Positions 37,792-50,195 are shown, numbered from the stretch's first letter. The stretch is DNA of 64,000 bases from Stratiolaelaps scimitus (GCA_019614645.1 JABWDB010000016.1:744001-808000); one strand, 5' to 3'. The notes: a model not told the origin generated them from the letters alone. Made by a program: numbers and translations.

Positions 37792-38532
37792 TTAAGAGGA
37801 GCACCGCCTGTACGACTGTGTTTGCTTTGTCCACAGGTCATGCCGACACCGAAAGGTCACACTTAACATTACTCTTTTGACATGTAGAGGTAAAAAATGT
37901 TGCTTTTGACAGCCATTTACATACTCTTGCATATATGGTGATTCGTCGTTGGATGTTGCAAACCTTTGCTGGCCGCATAAACAGGCATGAGACAGCATTG
38001 ATTTAGTTTGTTTGATCAATTTTACGGAAAGTGACTCACGGTCTGTTCTCGCTATGCATTTCATGGAGATCAGTGACATCTAGTGAAAAATAATAATAGT
38101 ATCTTATAAAACGGAATCGCTATATGGTCGCTTATTAAACTATCTCGCTTATTAAAACCTACAAGAAGATACAATTACTTACCTACTCTAATGCTAAAAG
38201 GTAAACCTTTTGAGCGTACCCTCAGGTATCATTTCTTTGCGATTCGTCTTTGAATTCACCTTCCGGCATTCTATGGCTTTTAAGAGCTGCCAGGTCGGAT
38301 CTTGCTCTAATGTTAACGAAGGCAAAGCCGGTTCATTCAACAAACCTGTCTTATAGACAAATCGAAGAAGGGGATTCTTCCTATCCTGGACGCTAAAGGA
38401 AACTGGAGTTTGTTGACTTGCTGAGTGCCTCTCGCAAACGCAATCACAGGAAGCGCAATAATCGCGGCACGTATACAACTTATCAGACCACGTCAGAGCT
38501 GTGAATGAGCTCAGGAGGGCGCAACTCCGGCT
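37792..38532 (-). CDS. Candidate cysteine-rich protein, two exons, N-terminus not found
   Basis: Two minus-strand open exons can be joined in phase: 38532-38260 (91 codons; acceptor ATTAGCTTAG, donor CGGAAG|GTGAAT) and 38079-37792 (95 codons and a stop; acceptor TTTTTCACTAG). The intron is 180 bases with GT-AG ends. The first exon opens with a mildly hydrophobic stretch (CALLSSFTAL), then a cluster CRDYCASCDCVC. Five to six further cysteines follow across the second exon, with CLCG and a terminal RRCSS. Spacing suggests a secreted disulfide-bonded protein, but I recognise no family; cystine-knot hormones were considered and do not fit. No ATG is present, so an upstream exon would be needed. 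Confidence 0.28.
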
Positions 38533-41000
38533 CTAAGCTAATAATTAGCTGACTGCATGTGAATACAATTATCTAGGATGGTTAATATACTCACACGCAG
38601 TAACACAATTAACATGTCAGTTATTTTCTTTATATTGAAGGTACACGTGGTGTATATATACAATCTAAAAGCGTAAAAAAAACGGCCATTAGAAGGGGCC
38701 ATTGATAAGCCTTGTTTTTTCTATACAAGGGTGATAGCGCGTTTTCGGGACGTTATAAAGACATCACTTATATAGAAGATGCTGGATGCTATGCATTTTA
38801 TACACGGGTACCTAAGAATGAACTTTAAGCTTAAATATATTTTTAACTATTGGATAGCCACTACGTTGAGTTTTATATTTTTAAAAGCTTACAGTACATA
38901 TATACCGGTATCCATGACATCGCGGCGTATAAAGCGTCGCATTTTCCAAAAGAAATACGAGCAAAAACCAAGTGGTCTTTGGTTCATAAGTGATATACAA
39001 TTACATGGAATTTACAGTCAAGCTGGACCTTCTCTAAGCGAAATTCAATGTTTCAAGTCATGTCTCAGTTTCATTCATGTGTCCAATGTTCAATAAATAA
39101 TACATTGGAGGTAAATCTTCGTAAATATAGAGAGTAAAATACGGTTCAACTGCGCTTTAATTAGAGGGAAGAATTAGTCACATGGACTTCAATTACACAG
39201 TCGTCTTGTTGCTTCTTTCTTACACATAGCGCTCTCTTTTGGTCCCGAATATTTCTGAACCTCTTACATTTCGTCGACAGACAACAGAAGAGCCCTAATA
39301 GCAAGTGTGAGTAGCATTAATTTCCTGTTTAATATTCATTTTTTAATATCGAATCATCTACTTTGGTCAGTTCACTGTTCAGGTATTATACTCGCTCGCA
39401 TTTACTCTCATCTGCTACGAGTCGTTCACAACCTGTTCTAAACATTACGTCTCTCGTAGTCTAACGTGAAGTCGATCTTTTTCTTTCTATGTGCTAATTC
39501 TACGTTAATTGAAATCTCGGACTGAGTGGTACTTGCATGCTTATCCAGGCTCGTGGTGGTCCCCATTCATGCGTTTGTTTTATATTGATTAAGACCGCAA
39601 CTCAATTCCAGACGTCAGCGACGAAGTGGTTGTAATGTTCGAAGAGGCGCTGTTCTACGCTCCGGCCAAGACAATCAATGAGCTAAATATCAATCAATTT
39701 GTTGACCGTAATAATCGCTTGTGTATATCTCTCACTGGACGTTTGAATGACCTGCCTATGGAGGCTTGATGGCACGGGCCAAAATTGCGAATGCCGTCGC
39801 ATGTCTTATCGCTCAATGAAGTCGCCCATGAACGTGATAGCACAATGCAAATCGTTGAAATAGGTAGACCCCGGCATTCGGATCTTCAGATACTTTGCGT
39901 AGACGGTCTTCTACGATTGCCAGAAATGCAAGGTTAAGGGGCCCAGATCCACCCAATGACTCATATGTACTGGGACGAAATGAAGTTGCCTTGAAGAGCA
40001 TGATCCTTCAGCTGTTCTTCAACTGGACACTCTGCATTGGATTCGAATGGTAACGTAAAGCCAGCCAGGGATACACTAAAAAGAAGACAGTTTCTCTCTC
40101 TCTCTCTCCATCCTTGATGGCGACATCAAGTGTAAATAAATATGAAAATATACAATATGAAAAGCTAAACCCATGACGAAACATTTAATAAGCGAGTAGA
40201 AATAGTAAATGATTCCGCGTAGTATGGTTTCTAAGAAAGAGACTATTTGTCTATTGATTAATTGACCGGAGGACTTCGAGAACGTATCACTGATAGTAGG
40301 CCCTTACGAGCTATCAAGACCGCTGTGAAACTCTGACTATAACAGTGCTTTTGGACTTTAATATTCCAGGTATGTTTGCCAGATTTTAAACGATCTTTAT
40401 GTTTGACGTGGGGCATATTTGCTACGGTTCATATGCACATGCTGGCGTCACTTGAAACAGGGCTGAAATAACGAATGGTGTCTACCATCACAGGGTATCT
40501 AATACGAATAGATTAGCAATAAGCGACTGAACCGGACGCGCAACGAATTTGTTTGACCTTGTGAGATAAAAATGTAACTCAAGGGCACCCGTCTAAAAAA
40601 CATCATATGCCATTAATTTAAAATAAAGCACCGTTTCACAAGATAGAGAACAATGCCACTTAGATAGGTAGCTAATATAAATATTAGACAGATGAACGGC
40701 TCCAGCTTAATCTTGGCACTCGAGCAGAGAGGCTCATTCGATTAAACAGCAACAAATAGTAACGAGTCGATTCGAATATCGACAGTCGAAAGGTTTGTTG
40801 GACGAGTCCGCTGGTGAGGTCTAGAGTAAACTAAATAATTTACAAATATTTTATACATTTAGACTAGATTACATCTGCAACAGATAATTGATTAATCAGA
40901 CATTTTGAAAGATGGTGCGCAGAGGTTTGTTGAAATTCAAAGCTTTACACGAACGTATTATTCATGACAGATTTAAAGCTGAGTTATAGATTATTGTAGA
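38533..41000. other. No gene seen; one CT repeat
   Basis: AT-rich sequence; (TC)n at about 40,093-40,108. Minus-strand frames in 39,600-40,000 are broken by stops and match nothing recognised. Confidence 0.5.
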
Positions 41001-41070
41001 GGTAAGTGTTTATTGGTTTATTAAAGGAACTGCAATCTTTACAATGCTTAACAAACTCTTATATGTCTTA
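41001..41070 (-). mobile_element. Second copy of the SINE 3' tail
   Basis: TTTATTGGTTTATTAAAGGA and the following GCAATCTTTACAATGCTTAA match 14,386-14,428 with few changes, and CTCTTATATGTC is also shared. A GCGCAGCG patch at 41,085-41,092 echoes GCAGCGGG in the first copy, but the B box is not recognisable. It shows that the tail is a dispersed repeat. Confidence 0.65.
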
Positions 41071-44051
41071 TGGCTAGGTATACTGCGCAGCGTACTTATA
41101 AATGTCACAGGTATATATAAAAAGGTTGAAATTCAATCAAGACACTTCATCAATTTCCAAAATAACTCGCCCTATCCTTCAAAACTCGATCTCGCACGGC
41201 TTTCAACCACAGACAGTAGCCGCTTGATAAATGATCGACGTCACGTCACAGCATCTGTCTGCTATATGAAATGAAAGTTTAAGCTACATACCCTAATCAG
41301 CATTCATATGGGCCAGGCCGCGTAATCCTTTCGAGCGAGAATTTAATGCACGACACACTTTTGCTGCAACACTTTGTATCCGAGACTGTCTGTAATAGTC
41401 ACGTTCATCCGACTGTTTCACAGAGGAAATAATAGCTCCGTCGAAATTGTGCCACCAAACGACTACCACTCTCTTGGCCGAAAGGCTGCTCGTCACTTTC
41501 AAAACACCGAGATGATCATACACGATCCTTTTAATTCACAGAAGATTTCACCCTTCCATCACCCGTAAGTTGCCGCACATTTAGCGATCGATTAATGTTT
41601 CCCTTTCAAACACACACTTTCCGATATCGGCGTAACGCCGAACGTCACTTCACGTCGTAATAATCACCGGAACGATGTAATTGCCACCAATAACAATCGG
41701 CCAGAATCTCGACGTCAACGGTTTCGCAGCCACAGCACAGCGTCGTTGACAGATCTGTTCACTTCTACTTTGATAAACTTTGTTTCAGCAAACCTAGAAA
41801 ACTTTAGCCTGCACACGCAGGTGGCCGGCTTCCGAAGTCTGCAATTTCGTTAGATTCCAATAATACAACTGCTATATTTATCGTTCATTTAGGCGCCGTG
41901 TAACTGTGTAAACGGGTGCCCTTGAGTTACATTTTTATCTCACAAGGTCAAACAAATTCGTTGCGCGATCGGTGCGACGTACGCACGTCTCGCTAGTCCA
42001 TACAAGTGTTTCCCGCTGCAAGATACCAGGTGGCGATGTCTGCACCTCCAACTGCAGTTTCGGCAACGATCGTTCCCACCCACCGTCGTCTCGATCGGGA
42101 AAGGGCTCCTGTCATCCTTGAGCACCCTCGCCCACCACCTTGGGGTGTTAGTCCCTTTCCACGACCTCGACAACACTCTCCTTTCTTTCGGCGAAGATAT
42201 TCGCTACCGAGTCGGCGACAACGGTGGCCACATGTGGACGTGGCTCGGCTTAGGTTTGATCGGGATGACGTGTGCATTCCCGAACACTTGGGTGTCTGTG
42301 TGTGTGTGCACCTATGTATGGATAGGCTTGACAAATTTTGTAGCAGACCTTTTATGAGATTTGCCAAATATCGACAAAACTCTCTATTCGGCATTGACAT
42401 TTATTTTATCCGAAACCCAATTACCTAGCCCATGAAGCGTCTATTAAGGCAGGTCGAATGTATATCGAAATAATAGTTGGTAATCTTATCACAGTTCAAA
42501 ATTACAGGGAATAACACGATATGTCTTATACAAGAAAGATAGTCCTTGGAGTCAGCATATATATATATATATTTCGTACAATGCCAGCGCCGGGTGCGTG
42601 CGTCTTTCTACAGAAGGTCATTCGTTTGGAAATCTAGTTTCAGTGAAACACAGACTAATGAGTGTTAGTCACACTTGATATATTCTATTCTCGATGTAGT
42701 GTGGCCGGAGTGTCTAACCGCTTCGACCAACCTGAGTAAGTAGGGCAACCGTCTTTATTAGACTTTGTCATAGTTCCATTGTTATAGAATTCATTATTAT
42801 TCTTCGTAAAATCAATTTTTATTTATTCCTCATGTTTAATTTACATATATTGTGCCTTACTGTGATTTGGTCCAAATTTTCCTATGTATGAGTTTCAAAG
42901 CGCTGAGTTTTTTTTCGGACACATAATAATTTCGAAGCAGTTATATTTTGGCCAACAGTTTCAACGTTGCTTCTATTGAGCCACGAGTTCGAATACAACC
43001 TGGACTAACGCTGCCCGGCAGATGATAGAAGCAAACCTATGAAATAAGTGAAGCAAAGAGCAGCCGGAAGCTCAACGGAAATGGGGCTGCACTCGTCCGA
43101 AGTAGATAATGCTGTACTATCGACCATATTTAGCCTCAACGATATGGCTTGTTTGCGAAAAACGGATCTCTGGTAATAACTTGTACATCAAAGGTAGACT
43201 ATGGTTGTTGTCGCTGTCGAATAAGCGGTTCTTATAATTTCTCATTGTGCAATTTGACTAGATATATTTGGGGAGGACACTGAGGACACATAGCGGGAAT
43301 ACCGGTGATACACTAACCAATCGTTGCGTATAGCGAACCTCGTGAATATATGGCTACACATATTCACTTTAAATGAACACGACAAAGTGTTGCCTTATAA
43401 TATATATATATAAGCGCCAGGCAATCGTCTCTAAATCGCTGAACATTGAGGTACAGGTAATCTCTTGAATAGAAGATGCGTTACTCATCGCACTGAAGTA
43501 TGAACATTAGACGATGCATTTTCGGTCATTTTGAGTGGAGCCAACGAGTACAGTAATTCGAGTATATTTGTACGTACAATAACATCACATAATAGAGAAA
43601 CGGGAATTGACAGATGCTCCCTTGAAACTACAAATCCATATGTTTTCGTTTGTTTCGTATTCTGCTAATGCTGTGAGCAATGCATTACTATTTACGGCAT
43701 TTGCGAAGTGTGTGCAGCACAAATTCAATTTGATGATATACGAATTCCCTGTCATCTTATAGCTTGATCTTTCGTCAATCCAGTTAACAATAAATTTGAT
43801 ACAAAACAAATCAATGATACCTGTGTGACACCAAATATGTAAAATATGGTATGTTCATAATAGATTTGCATTGTTATTGCAGTCGAAGGCCTTGTGTGCT
43901 TCTAACCATCATTTTTACGGCCGGACACAACGACGTCCCACAAGGGACGTCTTGGGTGTCTCGCATACAGTGATAAGGCAGGAGGCTTATCTGCTGGTGG
44001 GTTTCCAAGTAATAAGTTGCACTGTACTTATATCTTCTTTTTGATCAGTCA
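41071..44051. other. No supported gene
   Basis: A GC-rich stretch at about 41,990-42,330 keeps frames of 135-140 codons open on both strands, with Arg/Pro-rich translations of no known family. Short (TA)n tracts lie at 42,557-42,571 and about 43,398-43,412. The last few hundred bases before 44,051 should include the 3' UTR of IR gene A, but no AATAAA is seen in minus orientation. Confidence 0.5.
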
Positions 44052-44471
44052 TCACAATGTCTCGTTTTTATCGAAGTATTTCCGAATTGTGTAGTGCCTT
44101 GTCGTGCTATGTACAAGAACACTTGGGGATCGTTTAACAAAGGAATACCGCACTGATTGCAGCGCATTTTGCTCAGCCTGCTGACTAAATACCTTGGAAC
44201 ACCGGACGTCAATTTCTGTCATGTAGACATGCGATGTGGGTTGATGCAGCACACGAATCACTCTTGTTCTGAAGAAGGTGAACGCGCACTCACCAGAGAA
44301 CATTAACACACTTATACTCAGTAGGGTAGCCAGAATGAAGAGCAGCCCCTCAATCTCCTCCATTTCGACCATCATGTAGCTCTGATCGACCGCTATCGCG
44401 TTGGGGTATTCCAATCCGGCTTTGTCTTTCATACGCTCTACCATCCCTGTCTGCAATAGGCGGCGAATTAC
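44052..44471 (-). CDS. IR gene A exon 3 (residues 522-660): end of S2, M4, cytoplasmic tail
   Basis: The acceptor is TATCGCAG. It begins VIRRLLQTGMVERMKDKAGL as in other IRs, then M4 (EGLLFILATLLSISVLMFSGE), then a tail of about 75 residues, ending at a stop at 44,052-44,054. The tail keeps a VHSTTR motif also found near the end of the paralogue. Confidence 0.9.
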   Translation of the reverse strand, partial: VIRRLLQTGMVERMKDKAGLEYPNAIAVDQSYMMVEMEEIEGLLFILATLLSISVLMFSGECAFTFFRTRVIRVLHQPTSHVYMTEIDVRCSKVFSQQAEQNALQSVRYSFVKRSPSVLVHSTTRHYTIRKYFDKNETL

Positions 44472-46720
44472 CTGCGATAATATTACTATTTCATTTTCAT
44501 TTGCATAATTACGTTAACAGTTATGCCGTTTAATGATTTTCTTCTATGTTACATTAAATTAGATATGGTAGAAAATTTTCTATTTATGTTTAAGTAGAAC
44601 TTGATTTGCACGTTATACTAAATATTGCATACACTAGTGTACATATATACGTGTGGAAAGTGGCTCGTTTTTATTTCGCAATTTACAAAAATATGTGACA
44701 CTGCCGAATCTGCACAACATAGAGGTTCACCTCAGGAAATCACAAACAATAACGACTTTAAATTCAACCTACCTTATTAAAGAGGTCTTTAAAGAAACAA
44801 CCCCTGGGAAGTGCAAACGCTTGGTAACAGTTATTGAGCGTTTCGCTGGCAATGTGCGTTTGGGCCTGGATATCACGTACCCACGCATCCCGACGAAGGA
44901 CAAGGCCTTCACCGAATGTCAGTGACAACCGTGTGGCCATCAACTTATCGAAGCACTCTTTGGGCATACGGCATGGCACAGCGCGCGATGCGAGTACCTG
45001 AAAGCAGCACACAACATTGCATCATACAGACTAACTTGGCATCAGGTGAGTTTCCTTGTCGAACGATGCAAGTGTTGGGTACTCTCAAGGTGACTCAAAT
45101 AACAAATGGAAAATTGTTAAACATCCAGGTAACCCTTTATAGAACTCATAGCAATGTGCGCAACAAGAAACAAGCAAGCGAGATTCGTTATCTATAATCG
45201 TCCTTTGTAAATGTCAATAATTATTTTGACTTCGTTCCTTTTTCATTACTGTTCTGGTAGCACATGATGTGCTCTCTCATGTGCACCTTCCATTCAATTC
45301 TGGCATGTTCACTGCCTAGTTAGTTATCAGACTTTCACTAATTATAATTCTATACTAAGGACTGTACACGCTTTATTCATACCTGAGCGCCGTCATTATG
45401 AATTATACCATAGCGGATCTGCTTAAATTGACCCGCTCTGCTGTCATGAAATAGCCTCGCGCTTTTGTGAGTCTTTAGGAGCTGAGCAATTTCCAAGATA
45501 CTGTTGACTTTTCCATCAACTGTCACTGACGCAAGATAGGTGACGATACGAGCAGAGAATATTGCACCAATGAAAAGCACTAGTAATCTCCATAGAAGCT
45601 CAAGCTGTTGGCTTATTTTGGGGAAAGCTGGTGACGGATGACTCGGTTGGAAGAGTAAGAGCACAACATGGAAGAACGTGTCTAGTGTCTCTGTTCTTTT
45701 GTGGCAAGGCTTTCTTCTTGACTTCATTCGGAGATCGACCGTGATCACCAGGGTACAAAATACTGCTCCGGCAACGTACGAACATGTCAGTATAGGACCG
45801 CCTGCCGTCAGAAGCCTTTCACCAGAGAGTTTTCGGCGGACAACCTTTGACATGAAGGAAGTGGCGTCGATATCATGAGTAATCGTGAAGTCCGCGTATC
45901 TGTCCCTTGGGTCTTTGATGCTTAAATCTCCGAAGGCAATCACGGCTTGCTTGGATATTATGTAGTATAAGGTTGACGGCTCCCAAATGTCCTCAGTGAA
46001 GACGTCACTAACATTTCTAGGCGCTAGCAAATGGCTGCTTTGTGTACCGCCGGAGGAAATTATCTTGACAGGTGTAAAATTGAAATATGAAGCAAGGGAT
46101 TTAAGGAGGCTTAATTCGAATCCTTGAACCATTCCCAGGAGGTTATTGTCAATCCCGCGTGCTGACTTTAGTTCGCCCGTGTAAATGTCGTCTTCGAAAA
46201 TTTTACACGGGATGTTCACTCCATTTAGGGACGTCTTAATGCTACCGTCATGTCGAACCAATCCGTTTGTACCGCAAAGGTGGAACTTGGAACTTCGTGA
46301 TGAAAATACCTTCATAGAATTGGAAGACTGGGTCAAAATTGTGGCACCGATCTCTACATGTTCTGCTAAAATTAAACCATCACATATTGGCGGAATGCTT
46401 TTCACCGAAATATTATGTACGTCTTTCATTAGCCAGCACCATACGTGTACCGTGGGATAACACACTCCTTCGAGAAACCGAAGATACTTTCGCCGCACGA
46501 CCGTTCCCACAAGAAGAACAGTTTGTTTGCCAATAGGTGGCACCTTACCAATGTATGTTCTCGTGCCGCACTCGGTCGGATTGACTGTCCATAAAGGTGC
46601 ACAATGACTCAACTGGATTAAATCGCCTGCTAAACTGCTCGACGTATTGTTTATTTGAAGATAGTTGATATGAAGGGACCAAAGTATAGTGCACAGAGCA
46701 ACTGCATTTACAATGGCCAT
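44052..46720 (-). CDS. Ionotropic receptor (IR/iGluR-like) gene A, three exons, 660 aa
   Basis: Exons 46720-45383, 44997-44773 and 44471-44052 join in phase 0. Seen: hydrophobic start (possible signal peptide, residues 1-20); cysteine-bearing N-terminal region; ligand-binding half S1 ending in GDLSIKDPRDRYADF, where R272 aligns with the agonist-binding Arg of iGluRs; M1 about 308-329; re-entrant pore with Q358; M3 about 376-399; S2 with NNCYQAFALPRG; M4 about 562-581. The iGluR SYTANLAAFLT motif of M3 is replaced by FSARIVTYLAS. There is no large amino-terminal domain, as in divergent arthropod IRs of about 600-700 aa. Family knowledge: ligand-gated cation channel subunits, usually in chemosensory neurons and needing co-receptors; specific ligand unknown. 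It is a paralogue of the plus-strand gene at 58,903, with the same intron positions. Confidence 0.92.
44773..44997 (-). CDS. IR gene A exon 2 (residues 447-521): S2 ligand-binding half
   Basis: The acceptor is TGCTTTCAG and the donor AATAAG|GTAGGT. It encodes RLSLTFGEGLVLRRDAWVRD and NNCYQAFALPRGCFFKDLFNK, the S2 block preceding the last helix, closely matching the paralogue's second exon. Confidence 0.9.
45383..46720 (-). CDS. IR gene A exon 1 (residues 1-446): N-terminus, S1, M1, pore, M3
   Basis: The start Met at 46720 is chosen because the paralogue begins with the same MAI and VALC pattern at the same distance. The donor is CTCAG|GTATGA. The exon length of 446 codons is identical in the paralogue. 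Conserved landmarks are VHVWCWL at 91-97, CDGLILA at 113-119 and the DPRDRY ligand-site block at 270-275. An in-frame stop lies just upstream of the Met. Confidence 0.9.
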
Positions 46721-46874
46721 TTTCCACCCGCTTACTTGAATTAAGGATCCCAGTCATCCTGGAACATTTGAAAACAAATCCGTTTGAGTAATATTGACAC
46801 CCATGAGATTGCAGGACAACAGCTACACATATACGAAAAGTGACAATCACTAAGTTCAGATACAAGCTCAGTTA

Positions 46875-47189
46875 TCAGCTTAAATGGGCTGATTTTATCA
46901 GGCCAAAGTTGGGTCTGAGCATCGTTATACATAGTTGTGGCGAAGACGTGCACCCTTCTGCAGCTTCTATAACGAAATTCACCGACTCTTCTTTAGAGCC
47001 AAGTTCCGCGCTAACTCGCATCCTACGGAATTCATTGAAGAACGTTACGACTAACTCGATCATCGTGAATCGACGATCCAATGAACTGTAACAACGTTCG
47101 ATATCAGAAATGGTATACTTCCAGAAGAGATTCATCTGTGTATCAACAGATAATAGGCACGTTCGGGAGATCCTATATAAAGATTTCAT
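46875..47189 (-). CDS. Uncertain: 104-codon ORF just upstream of IR gene A
   Basis: An ATG-to-stop frame on the same strand as IR gene A, ending 154 bases before its start codon. The translation has protein-like character (MIELVVTFFNEFRRMRVSAE, then SVNFVIEAAEGC) with few low-complexity runs, but I recognise no family. It could be an upstream exon, an upstream ORF in the leader, a remnant of another duplicate, or chance. No similar sequence is evident upstream of IR gene B. Confidence 0.25.
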   Translation of the reverse strand: MKSLYRISRTCLLSVDTQMNLFWKYTISDIERCYSSLDRRFTMIELVVTFFNEFRRMRVSAELGSKEESVNFVIEAAEGCTSSPQLCITMLRPNFGLIKSAHLS

Positions 47190-47261
47190 ATGGGACTCGA
47201 GCCTTCTGGGACTATCGAGCCTATTTTGGTGGGCGAGATGTATCTCAAAGCACAACAACCC

Positions 47262-47268
47262 TACTATT

Positions 47269-47300
<32 letters not shown>

Positions 47301-47325
47301 ATTCAACCGCTTTCGTCGGTTGAAT
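47262..47325. repeat. (TA)n tract followed by a nine-base-pair hairpin
   Basis: Interrupted TA repeats to about 47,300, then ATTCAACCG, a seven-base loop CTTTCGT and CGGTTGAAT (47,301-47,325). The combination could extrude as a cruciform. It sits about 0.6 kb upstream of IR gene A. Confidence 0.8.
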
Positions 47326-50122
47326 GGATATCGATTATGAGAGTACACGTATGATTCAAAGACTAAACTCACGGATAGCGAAAGAGGATGCCTAGAGGCA
47401 TTATTCATGCATTGAAGGCTCCAAAGGAACTCCCACACCTGATGATTCGAAAAGCCCACCTGCACTGAATGGGTTCCAGTTTGAAAGACCACGCAATTTT
47501 TAGCAGAGCATCCGACGTACTATACCATCATTATTATGGCATATTGTGAACAGCGATGTTGCCAGGTAGCCTGCTTACTGTGATGCTAGCCTTGAAAAGG
47601 GACCTTTGCAGCATTCGAGTTTCTGAAGACTCGTGCTATATTGTAGAATTAATTCTATACGACTATTGTACATAGAGATTGGCTATTAGAAGCATATAGA
47701 TGCATCATTTCAATACCGAGACGCTTTAAATCGCAAAACTGCGCAACCTCAAATTTGACGAAGGTTTCATCTCGGAATTCGAGAAGTACAGCATGCTCTA
47801 CCTAGTTAGCCTGATATTACATAGGTTGAACTCGTGACACATTTCGAGCGAAATAACTAATGCATAAGATTTTCTGGCTGTACGATATTGACAATTTTTC
47901 GATATTTTCTGGCTGTATTTTTCCACTCTGCTAAATCTATATATGCTTCACTTAAATATTATGATATACACAATAATTAGTGACGCAGTTGGGGACTGTA
48001 GGGGAACCATATATATATACATTTTTTTTAAGAGGTTAATGGGAAATCCTGTGTGTACACCAGGCCTCACACAAAGGTATTTGCCTGGTAGTGTCAGACT
48101 CTTACTGACTAAACCCAGAACCAATTTTGACTTGGGGTACTGACCGGAACTGTCAAAAGTATTACTTCAGTCTTTGCCTATAATATGAATAAAAGATCTA
48201 GCATCAAAATGATGTCCTGTGGAAAGCCCATTTTTTAATAGTGACTCGATGTAATCATTCTTTTTTCTAAGACGCCAGTCGGCTGCAGTCCCCAGCGAGC
48301 TGTACGTATAAGCATCACATAGATGTGTATATATATATATTGTATATATAATATATGCACATATACATAACACAATGCCCGACCCGGAAAATCAATCGGG
48401 GTATGTCCAACACTAATGTACCACTGTCTGATTCAGTTCCATCCAAGTGAGTGCAGTCAGGCATAAAACGTTGAAGACTTAGGGAAGTGAAGTGAAGTCG
48501 TATGAGGTTTGCTCTCCCCGGACAATGAGATTCCTACATCGACAATCAGAGGCGCCTAAATCGGTCCAATTGTTTGAACCATTAGCACGCTCGTTAGCCT
48601 TTTCGAGTGGCATGACCTTCTGTGTATTAGTCAGCTGTAAGCGTAATAGTGTGATGCCCGTATGGACCCATCGAGAACCATTGCGATCGCAGATGAGCTG
48701 CTCGAACGGAAAATTTCTCCACATTAATAAATGCTAATGGATTTTTCATTATTTTTCATTATATCCTGCATTGCGTGACTTAGATTAGATTATTCGATAT
48801 AATAAAGTATGTAATCATACATCTTATAGTTCAAGTTTTGGCGTTTCAAGTTCGACAATAAGTGGATCCGGCATATGATTTTAACTCGAATAATTGTCTC
48901 CAACTTTTGCAAGTCAATTGAACAACAATCAGTGAATCTAGGATAGGATCACTTTATATAAGCATTTTAATAAATACCCCACAACCAGCGAATATATGTA
49001 TCATAGAGAGATGGGCGGCAATAGTAGACTCGCAGTATTTTGAGAAAGTTGACTTTTAGGTGGGATATAATTAGGGCAACTCATACTCAAGTAGATAACG
49101 ATTATTAGGGTGTATTTAACATTATGCAATGATGACCTCACAATGCGGATTATTCATAGTCACGTAACCCGTCATAAATAGTTCGTTGCATTTGTCGACA
49201 TGATTCGACTATGTGAGTTGGTGGGGAGTAATGTGGTTTCTAGCCATTATAACGAACACGTACTCTAAACTCTACGTTCTCTCAACTCTAATCTTTAGAA
49301 CAGAACGTCTGCCTTCCCAGCCATATCATATATGATATCTGTTCGCAGTGCCAATTATAGAAGCTACCTGGGCCCGTTGGTAACTGCACTGGATTACGAG
49401 AACCTCCGAGAATCATAACTGCGGAATTGGGTCTTAGTCATCCGAAAGTTGTGTCGAGTCTCATATCGTAGTCTCGTAATGTTGTTTGCGCCCACCATCA
49501 GCCCAACTATCCGGGCGATTGGTAGAGGATGGGTTGTCCATGAATGTGTGTTTGTGTGTGCTGTGGATCATGATCTTACCTTGAGCCCCAACAGATTTTT
49601 TTGTGACAACAGTGTGTCATACTGGACATATTGAGGACTGATGTTGGTGACACACTAAAATATAATCCCTGTTTGTTAAAATGAAAGCATACATAAGCGA
49701 GCCATGTCAAGGGAACAATAAAACAAGGAACATAGCTATGAATAATCTATATTGTGCGCCTTCATTGTACAATAGTAAACGCTATCGGTACATCATGTTT
49801 CCAATATTTAACCTGTTAAATAACTTATTTCTTCAACTAAACGCATACGTGTGACTGCCTCCCTTATATATTTTCCTGTCATCAATGAGAAACGGCCCTG
49901 CAATGAAAATGTGTTTTTCTCATCGATGAGAAACGTTTTCGGACGAAACATGGTTCAGGGGTGCGTCCCAGACAATTGCGCTGCGTAGTCCGCGTTAAGA
50001 AAGACAACCGTTTAGCAAATAGTCAAACTCAAGCTGACAGGCTGTAGCCGTCCTCCAGAGTTAGGCGAAGATAAACGACACAAAGTAAATCCTATTTTAA
50101 GTTAAATAAATAGAAGAAGAGG

Positions 50123-50195
50123 AATATATACAATAATATATATATAAGAATATATACGTTATCGCAACTATATATAAATATATATATATAAATAT
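50123..50195. repeat. Imperfect (TA)n-rich stretch
   Basis: Repeated ATATAT blocks broken by AAGAATA and CTATA; no coding signal. Confidence 0.8.

Noticed and set aside
37792..38532. Glycoprotein-hormone or bursicon-type cystine knot
   Set aside because: Cysteine spacing does not match the conserved CxGxC and paired C-terminal cysteines of those families, so only an unnamed cysteine-rich candidate is reported.
39600..40020. Transposase-like minus-strand frames
   Set aside because: Broken by stops with no catalytic signature; no family could be named.
42006..42428. 140-codon plus-strand and 135-codon minus-strand ORFs
   Set aside because: Both strands are open over the same GC-rich stretch, as expected when stop codons are rare; Arg/Pro-rich translations with no recognisable domain or splice context.
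49370..49440. tRNA-like stretch with an A-box-like CCCGTTGGT
   Set aside because: No B box at the right distance and no cloverleaf stems could be formed.
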